64,000 nt of DNA from contig NZ_RZYA01000007.1 in assembly GCF_004005495.1 (NCBI RefSeq), positions 1 through 64,000 of the forward strand, read 5' to 3'. Under the pieces are notes generated by a model. It was not told the DNA's origin, searched no databases, and was given only the letters and a program-made list of their open reading frames with translations. The DNA is from Streptomyces antnestii (GTDB lineage: Bacteria > Actinomycetota > Actinomycetes > Streptomycetales > Streptomycetaceae). The position numbers were made by a program, and so were the translations under genes. Of this stretch, positions 58,746-64,000 are shown in pieces (position 1 is the first letter of the stretch; each line of letters begins with the position of its first letter).

Positions 58746-60296
58746 TCACTTCAGCCTGATGTCCTGGAGGGTGATTCCCTCACCCATCTCCGGCGTCCAG
58801 ACCATGCGGTCACTCAGGCCGTACATGGCGTCCGGCTGCCACATGGCCCCCACGGCGTACTGGTCGTGGATGACCTTCTGGGCCTTCTGCCAGAGCTCGG
58901 TGTTCTTCTTCTCGTCCGTCGTCCGGCCGGCCTCGGCCGACAGGTCGTCGAATTCCTTGATCCGGGCGATGCTCGACGTGGCGGAGGACTGGATGAAGGA
59001 GTTCAGCTTGCTGGCGTCGCCCTCACCGAAGTCCCAGCCGATGATGTAGAAGGGGCCCGCGCTGCCGCTCGTCATCTGGTTGATGAGACGGCCCCACTCG
59101 ACGGTCTGGGGCTTGATGTCAAAGCCGGCCGCGTCGAGTTGCTGGTTCATCGCTTCGTAGATCTGCTTGTCCGCCGGGTAGCGACCCTCCGAAGTCTTGG
59201 TGTGGAGGGTGAGCTTGCCGGTGTACCCGGCCTCCTTGAGGAGTTCACGGGACTTCTTCGGGTCGTAGCTGTACGGCTGGATCGACTTGTCGAACTGCTT
59301 GACGTCCGGGTCCATCGGAACATTGAGAACTCGTCCGTGTCCCTTGAGGAGTTCGTCGACGATCCCCTTCACGTCGATGGCGTGCGCGAACGCCTCGCGG
59401 ACCTTCGGGTTGTCGAAGGGCGGCTTTCGCATATCAAGGAGCACGGTGTTGACGAGGCCCTTGTGGCTCGATGCCACGTGCACGCCGTCCGCGTCGTCGA
59501 CGTGCTTGACCTCTTCGACCGGAACCCGCTCGATCATGTCCACTTCGTGGGCGCGCAAGGCGTCCACGCGTGTCTTGTCCTCGGGCACGAACACGAAGGT
59601 CGCCCCTGTCACCTGCGGCTTCCTGCCCCAGTACGAGGTGTTCGGCGATACGGTCACCGACTGCCCCTTGTTCCAGGAGGCCAGCTTGTACGGGCCCGTG
59701 CCGATGGGCTTCTCGGCGACCTTGGCGTAGCCGGCCTCGCTGAAGTACTTGGGTGGCACGATGTAGACGCGGCCGGTTCCGCCGAAGGGCTGCATGCGTC
59801 GCGGGAGCACGGGATCGGGGTACTTGGTGACGATGTCGACGGTGTATTCGTCGACCGCCTTGACTTCCTTGACGGACGCGATCTGACTGGCGCTGACCGA
59901 CGAGGTCGTCTTCGGGTCCAGGATGCGTTCGATCGAGTATTTGACCGCCTCGGCGTCGAAGGGTTCGCCGTTCGTGAACTTGACGCCCTTGCGCAGTTCG
60001 AAGCGCCAAGTCGTGGGGGTGACGAGCTTGTAGGACGTGGCGAGCTTCGGGACCAGCTTGTGCGTCTTCTTGTCGAGGTCGAGCAGGGTCTCGTAGATCT
60101 GGTTCATGATGGCGAGGTCGGGACCGCTCGCCGAACGCTGGGGGTCGAGCATGTCCACCCCGGCACTCAGCGCGATCTTTATCCTGCCGTTTCCGCCGCC
60201 GCCCTTCGCCGAAGGGTCTTCGACGGAGCATGCTGAGCTTCCTGCCAGGAGGGTTCCGGTGGCGATAGCCGCCACCAGCCGGCTGGATCCTCTCAT
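58746..60296 (-). CDS. Oligopeptide-type ABC transporter substrate-binding lipoprotein
   Basis: The 516-residue protein has a lipoprotein signal with Cys23 in AGSSACSVED and a Gly-rich linker. The family-5 fold shows AGVDMLDPQRSASG, RFELRKGVKFTNGEPFDAEA, GTGPYKLASWNKGQS and FDNPKVREAFAHAID. It binds the solute outside the cell for the adjacent permeases. AAGGAGA precedes the ATG at 60296. The ligand cannot be read out, but neighbours suggest a beta-amino acid, a peptide or a related amide. Confidence 0.94.
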   Translation of the reverse strand: MRGSSRLVAAIATGTLLAGSSACSVEDPSAKGGGGNGRIKIALSAGVDMLDPQRSASGPDLAIMNQIYETLLDLDKKTHKLVPKLATSYKLVTPTTWRFELRKGVKFTNGEPFDAEAVKYSIERILDPKTTSSVSASQIASVKEVKAVDEYTVDIVTKYPDPVLPRRMQPFGGTGRVYIVPPKYFSEAGYAKVAEKPIGTGPYKLASWNKGQSVTVSPNTSYWGRKPQVTGATFVFVPEDKTRVDALRAHEVDMIERVPVEEVKHVDDADGVHVASSHKGLVNTVLLDMRKPPFDNPKVREAFAHAIDVKGIVDELLKGHGRVLNVPMDPDVKQFDKSIQPYSYDPKKSRELLKEAGYTGKLTLHTKTSEGRYPADKQIYEAMNQQLDAAGFDIKPQTVEWGRLINQMTSGSAGPFYIIGWDFGEGDASKLNSFIQSSATSSIARIKEFDDLSAEAGRTTDEKKNTELWQKAQKVIHDQYAVGAMWQPDAMYGLSDRMVWTPEMGEGITLQDIRLK

Positions 60297-60332
60297 TACG
60301 GATCTCCTTACCTGCGCACAGGCACTAGGAAC

Positions 60333-61220
60333 CTAATTCGGGGACAAGCGGTCACGGACCGCTTCACTGATGATGTTGACGCTGAGAACGAGGAGGAATA
60401 TCGCGATTCCCGGGGTGATGGTGATCCACCAGGCCGATGCCATGTAGTCGCGTCCGTCGCTCAGGATCTCGCCCCATCCCGGGGAGGCGGACGGCGCCGA
60501 GAGGCCGATGAATCCCAGGCCGGAGATGATGACGATCGCGTTGCCGAAGGCGAGGGCGCCCAGGACCAGGATGGACGAGGCGACGTTCGGGAGAATGTGC
60601 CGGAAGACGATCCGGAGACCCGATCCCCGCATGACGCGGACGGCCAGAATGTATTCCAGTTGGCACACTTCGCGGGTCTCGATATGGACCACGCGGGCGA
60701 TTTCGACCCATGACGCGAGTGCGACCACGAATACGACGAGCCAGAAGCTTGCCCCCAGAATGCCGACAACGGCAAGAGCGAGGAGGAAGAAAGGAAAGGA
60801 GAGCTGAAGATTGGTCAGCAGAATCAGCAGATCTCCGAGCCGGCCACCGCGATATCCGCAGTACAGGCCCAGAAGGGCGCCGACGGCGGTGCCGATCACG
60901 ACGGCGAGGGCCGCCTGCACCACGATCGTCTGCGCTCCGGCCAGCACGAGGGACCACAGGTCCCGGCCCAGCGCGTCGGTGCCGAACAGATGGCTTCCGG
61001 CGGCGGTCCGGCTCCCGGGCGGCAGGAGCCGGCCCCTGAGATGCTGCGCGCCGGCGTCCATCGGCGCGAGCTTGTCCCCGGCGACGGTGATGACGGCGAA
61101 GGCCGCGACCATGAGGACCGCGATGACGGTCGGTACGCGATGGCGCAGAACGCCGCGGAACCTCCGGACACCCACCGACGGGCGGGCCTTGGACGCGTTC
61201 GCTTCCAGCGTCGTGGTCAT
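60333..61220 (-). CDS. ABC transporter permease (DppC type)
   Basis: The 295-residue protein has a hydrophobic helix after ~30 residues (TVIAVLMVAAFAVITVAG), LFGTDALGRDLWSLVLAGAQ and further membrane segments. The EAA loop reads AVRVMRGSGLRIVFRHILPN. It forms a heterodimer with the DppB-type permease next to it, 10 bp upstream in the operon. Confidence 0.93.
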   Translation of the reverse strand: MTTTLEANASKARPSVGVRRFRGVLRHRVPTVIAVLMVAAFAVITVAGDKLAPMDAGAQHLRGRLLPPGSRTAAGSHLFGTDALGRDLWSLVLAGAQTIVVQAALAVVIGTAVGALLGLYCGYRGGRLGDLLILLTNLQLSFPFFLLALAVVGILGASFWLVVFVVALASWVEIARVVHIETREVCQLEYILAVRVMRGSGLRIVFRHILPNVASSILVLGALAFGNAIVIISGLGFIGLSAPSASPGWGEILSDGRDYMASAWWITITPGIAIFLLVLSVNIISEAVRDRLSPN

Positions 61221-61230
61221 CGGTTCCTCC

Positions 61231-62151
61231 TCACACCGCTGTCCTCAGGCGCGGGTTGGCGGCGCGGGCCAGCACTTCGGTCAGGACCGTGACGACGGCG
61301 AAGATCACGGCGACGTAGACGACGATTCCCTGGACGACGGGGAAGTCGCTCCGGCTGATCGAATGGACGGCCAGCGTGCCGACCCCGGGCCAGGCGAAGA
61401 CCGTCTCGGTCAGCACGGCCCCGCCGAGCAGGCTGCCGAACTGCACTCCGCCGAGCGCGAGGACCGGCAGCAGCGCGTTGCGCAGTACGTGAACTGTCAT
61501 GACACGGCCTTCACTTGCCCCCTTGGTCCGGGCGGTGTCGACGTAGGGCATCGGCAGCACGTTGAGGACGGAGGCGCGGGTGAGGCGGGCCATGTTCGGA
61601 AAGAGGTAGAGCATCAGGTTGACGCTCGGCAGGACGAGGCTCGCGACGCCGGCCGTGCCGAAGGTCGGCAGCCACCCCAGCGTGACGGCGAAGACCTGGA
61701 GCAGCAGGAGCCCCGACCAGAACGACGGAACCGAGTTCCCCACCACGGCGACGGCCTGCACGACCCGGTCGAGTACACCTCCCCGCCGCATCGCGGCCAG
61801 GGTTCCGAGGGGTACGGCGACCAGGACGGTCAGCGCGAACGACGCCGCTGCGAGAATCGCGGTGTTCGGCAGGTAGCGCAGCACGACGGCCGACACCGAC
61901 GAGCTGTCGAAGTAGGACTTCCCCAGGTCGCCCCGCGCCGCCCCGCCCAGATACGAGAAGTACTGGGAGAGGAGCGGCTTGTCGATCCCCAGCTGTGCTC
62001 GCAGCTGGGCGCGCTGTGCGGCACTGGCGTCCTGGGGAAGGATGAGGCCCGTCGGGTCGCCACTCATGCGGACGAGGACGAAGGTGAGCGTGAGCGCGCC
62101 GAAGACGACCAGAAGACCGATCGCAATGTGCTTGACCAGGAGTTTCCTCAT
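61231..62151 (-). CDS. ABC transporter permease (DppB type)
   Basis: The 306-residue protein starts with a membrane helix (HIAIGLLVVFGALTLTFVLV). The DppB loop RMSGDPTGLILPQDAS and LGGAARGDLGKSYFDSS follow, then the EAA loop DTARTKGASEGRVMTVHVLR. ATG at 62151 overlaps the enoyl-CoA hydratase stop by 4 bp, so import and CoA metabolism are translated together. Confidence 0.93.
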   Translation of the reverse strand: MRKLLVKHIAIGLLVVFGALTLTFVLVRMSGDPTGLILPQDASAAQRAQLRAQLGIDKPLLSQYFSYLGGAARGDLGKSYFDSSSVSAVVLRYLPNTAILAAASFALTVLVAVPLGTLAAMRRGGVLDRVVQAVAVVGNSVPSFWSGLLLLQVFAVTLGWLPTFGTAGVASLVLPSVNLMLYLFPNMARLTRASVLNVLPMPYVDTARTKGASEGRVMTVHVLRNALLPVLALGGVQFGSLLGGAVLTETVFAWPGVGTLAVHSISRSDFPVVQGIVVYVAVIFAVVTVLTEVLARAANPRLRTAV

Positions 62152-62984
62152 GGCTGGGAAGGTTCGACGGGGCGCGGGGTGGGCTGGTAGTACTCGGTGC
62201 GCCACGCGGCCGCCTTCTTGGCGCCGTTCTCCTCGACCTGCCGCTTGAACTCTCGGGTCACCTCGTCCTCGAACGTGGCCACGTGGGCCGCGGTGTCCAC
62301 CCAGCCGTCCATGTGCGCGATCATTCCGGCGGTCTCGTAGGCGCGGTTGATGCCCTGCTTGGTGGCGCGCAGTGCTCCGGAGGGCAGCTTCCGCAGCCGG
62401 TCGGTGACGTCGTGCACCCGTTCGTCGAAGCGTTCGTCAGGTACGGCCTCCGACACGAGGCCCATGCGGAGGGCCTCGGCGGCGTCGAACCGGTCGCCGA
62501 GCAGCAGCACTTCCTTGGCCTGCTTGTGGTTCACCATCCACGGCACCATGAGGAATGCGATACCGGCCCCGAACTGGACCTCTGGCAGGCCGAGTTGACA
62601 GGACTCGGACGCGATGGTGAAGTCCGCCGGAAGTGCGAGTTCGAAGGCTCCGGCCAGGCAGTATCCGTGGACGGCGGCCACGACGGGCTTGGGCGAGTTC
62701 CAGATCGTCCAGCGGGTCCGGTTGGAGCCGGAACGCAGGCTGTCGATCCGCGATTCGGCGTCCCCGTCCGCCACCTGCTCGGCCAGATCGAATCCGGCCG
62801 AGAACGCACGGCCCCTCCCCCGCAGCACGATCACGCGGCAGGCGTGGTCCTTGGCGGCCCGCTCGACCAGCCGCCCGATCTCGTCGTACATCGGGAAGCT
62901 GAGGGCGTTGAGCTTGTCCGGGCGGTTCAGCCAGATGGTGAGGACGCCCTGCGACTGTTCGGCCTGTACCCATTCATCGGTCAT
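62148..62984 (-). CDS. Enoyl-CoA hydratase/isomerase family protein
   Basis: The 278-residue crotonase-fold protein has WLNRPDKLNALSFPMYDEI, VIVLRGRGRAFSAGFDLAEQ (oxyanion-hole segment and first loop) and KPVVAAVHGYCLAGAFELAL. LPEVQFGAGIAFLMVPW follows, with Glu at the position of one catalytic residue. It would add water to an enoyl-CoA or isomerise a double bond. It lies between the acyl-CoA synthetase and transport genes; the ammonia-lyase-like product would be a suitable substrate. GAGGAG precedes the ATG. Confidence 0.9.
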   Translation of the reverse strand: MTDEWVQAEQSQGVLTIWLNRPDKLNALSFPMYDEIGRLVERAAKDHACRVIVLRGRGRAFSAGFDLAEQVADGDAESRIDSLRSGSNRTRWTIWNSPKPVVAAVHGYCLAGAFELALPADFTIASESCQLGLPEVQFGAGIAFLMVPWMVNHKQAKEVLLLGDRFDAAEALRMGLVSEAVPDERFDERVHDVTDRLRKLPSGALRATKQGINRAYETAGMIAHMDGWVDTAAHVATFEDEVTREFKRQVEENGAKKAAAWRTEYYQPTPRPVEPSQP

Positions 62985-64000
62985 CGTCGGCTCCTCGGGT
63001 CTCCCGTTTCCGGCTCGCTCTCCAGAACGACCGCGGCGTCGACGGCCTGCAGCCTGCTGCCCACCACCGTGAGCGGATTGATGTCGACGCTCTCGATGTC
63101 CGCGTCGGCACGGCACATGGCGTGCAGCGCGCTCACCTGCCGATGGAGGTCTTCGAGGTCGACGGCCGGCTTTCCGCGCCAGGCACGGAGGTACGCGGCC
63201 ACCGGCGAATTCTCGATCGCGTGGGCGAACTCGGTGCTGTCGAGAGGCGGAATCATCACGGCGACGCGGGCCGCGACCTCGCTCAGGACGCCGCCGATGC
63301 CGACGACGACCGTGTGTCCGAAGGTCGCGTCCTTGCGGATGCCGAGCAGCAACTCCCGTTCGGCGGCTATCTGTTGTGACACCGTGCAGGCGATCCCCGG
63401 TCCGGCGCCGGGGATCGCGCTCATCTGCCGGAACGCGGCCGCCACCTCGTCGGCCGAGGAGAGCCCGAGCCGGACGCCGTTCACGTCCGACTTGTGGGCC
63501 ACGTCGGCGAGTTGGGCCTTGAGGACCACGGGGTATCCGATGGCTTCCCCGGCCGCCACCGCCTCCTCGGCGGAGGTCACAAGTTCCTGACGGACCGTGG
63601 TGACTCCTGCGTCCGCGACCCGCTGGAGGGACTCGTACTCGGTCAGGGCGTACCCCGGGCCGGCCCCGGACGGCGATGCCTGGTCCTGCCCGGTCCCTTC
63701 CTGTCCCTCGGTCCGGGCCAGGAAGGAGCCGCGCGCCTTGAGTGCCGCGAGGGCGGCCGCCGCCTCCGCGAGTGAGCCGTAGCACGGCACACCGCTGAGG
63801 CGCATCGCGGTGAACGCCTCCTCGTGTTCCTTCGCGAAGGGCGTGTAGAAGACGATCGGCTTGCCCAGCTCCTCCTGCAGGGTGGCGAGGAGCGGGGCCG
63901 CGCTCTCGAAGGTTCGTCCGTTGTCGTCGACGAGGCCCGGGCGCCACCCTTCGCCGTACAGGCCGTAGCTGAGGCCGCCGTGGAACTCCGGGCGGCTCAG
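62981..64000 (-). CDS. ADP-forming acetyl/acyl-CoA synthetase, C-terminal part (partial)
   Basis: The last 339 codons of a larger gene are seen; it continues past the window edge. The end of the second CoA-ligase domain (KPIVFYTPFAKEHEEAFTAM, RLSGVPCYGSLAEA) is followed by the ATP-grasp domain (YPVVLKAQLADVAHKSDVNG, VRLGLSSADEVAAAF, VGIGGVLSEVAARVAVMIPP, DADIESVDINPLTVV). This is the acetate-CoA ligase (ADP-forming) family, which makes acyl-CoA from acid, CoA and ATP via a phosphohistidine. The N-terminal part is missing, so the phosphorylated His cannot be checked. Its stop overlaps the hydratase start (ATGA). Confidence 0.88.
   Translation of the reverse strand: MSRPEFHGGLSYGLYGEGWRPGLVDDNGRTFESAAPLLATLQEELGKPIVFYTPFAKEHEEAFTAMRLSGVPCYGSLAEAAAALAALKARGSFLARTEGQEGTGQDQASPSGAGPGYALTEYESLQRVADAGVTTVRQELVTSAEEAVAAGEAIGYPVVLKAQLADVAHKSDVNGVRLGLSSADEVAAAFRQMSAIPGAGPGIACTVSQQIAAERELLLGIRKDATFGHTVVVGIGGVLSEVAARVAVMIPPLDSTEFAHAIENSPVAAYLRAWRGKPAVDLEDLHRQVSALHAMCRADADIESVDINPLTVVGSRLQAVDAAVVLESEPETGDPRSRR

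Overview
The window is high-GC actinobacterial DNA, most probably from a Streptomyces chromosome. Supporting signs are third-position G/C bias in every real gene, frequent GTG and TTG starts, strong GGAGG-type ribosome sites, GTGA/ATGA stop-start overlaps, SigB/SigF-type sigma and STAS genes, and many TetR, AraC and LacI regulators. No rRNA, tRNA, CRISPR array, prophage or insertion sequence was seen. Gene functions are read from motifs and remembered family features; no database search was run.

Left part (1-14,460): the 3' end of etfA; a DEAD-box RNA helicase and a cold-shock protein; a molybdenum aldehyde/xanthine dehydrogenase operon of the PaoABC type with an XdhC maturation factor, divergent from a TetR gene with palindromic operators; a SigB/SigF-family sigma factor and a STAS anti-anti-sigma protein; a flavin reductase/TetR divergent pair; an AraC regulator and a quinone-oxidoreductase-like enzyme; then a stretch with a decayed regulator gene and a perfect 35-bp tandem duplication.

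14,461-23,810: a seven-gene operon (C45 acyltransferase/peptidase, YtcJ-like amidohydrolase, two permeases, two ATPases and a lipoprotein of a peptide-type ABC importer) divergent from a LacI repressor. A promoter with an operator-like palindrome in its spacer lies between them. This looks like import and hydrolysis of an amide- or peptide-like compound.

24,005-44,374: probably a specialised-metabolism locus that I cannot match to a known product. One tightly coupled operon holds a methyltransferase, a double-length CoA-transferase III, two acyl-activating enzymes, a UbiA prenyltransferase and a PPO-like flavin oxidase. Next come two small secreted proteins, one with an allene-oxide-cyclase-like barrel. 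The other half holds a UDP-sugar 6-dehydrogenase, two DegT aminotransferases, two Gfo/Idh oxidoreductases, a TIM-barrel isomerase, an M20 hydrolase, an Ldh-type dehydrogenase, an unknown protein and an AhpD-like protein. Several genes carry in-frame or intergenic minisatellites of different unit lengths.

44,464-52,899: an M14 carboxypeptidase; an AraC regulator divergent from a StyA1/StyA2B-type two-gene flavin monooxygenase system (StyA2B is an oxygenase-reductase fusion); remnants of an Old Yellow Enzyme gene and an MHS-type transporter; then an aldo/keto reductase and an SRPBCC protein behind a recognisable promoter.

52,900-64,000: a left-pointing catabolic region. An ADP-forming acyl-CoA synthetase (cut by the window end), enoyl-CoA hydratase, complete oligopeptide-type ABC importer and a 3-aminobutyryl-CoA ammonia-lyase-like hotdog protein form one operon. 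An XRE-cupin regulator, a POT peptide transporter and a DAO-type oxidase follow. Together they suggest uptake and CoA-dependent deamination of a beta-amino acid or a peptide containing one.
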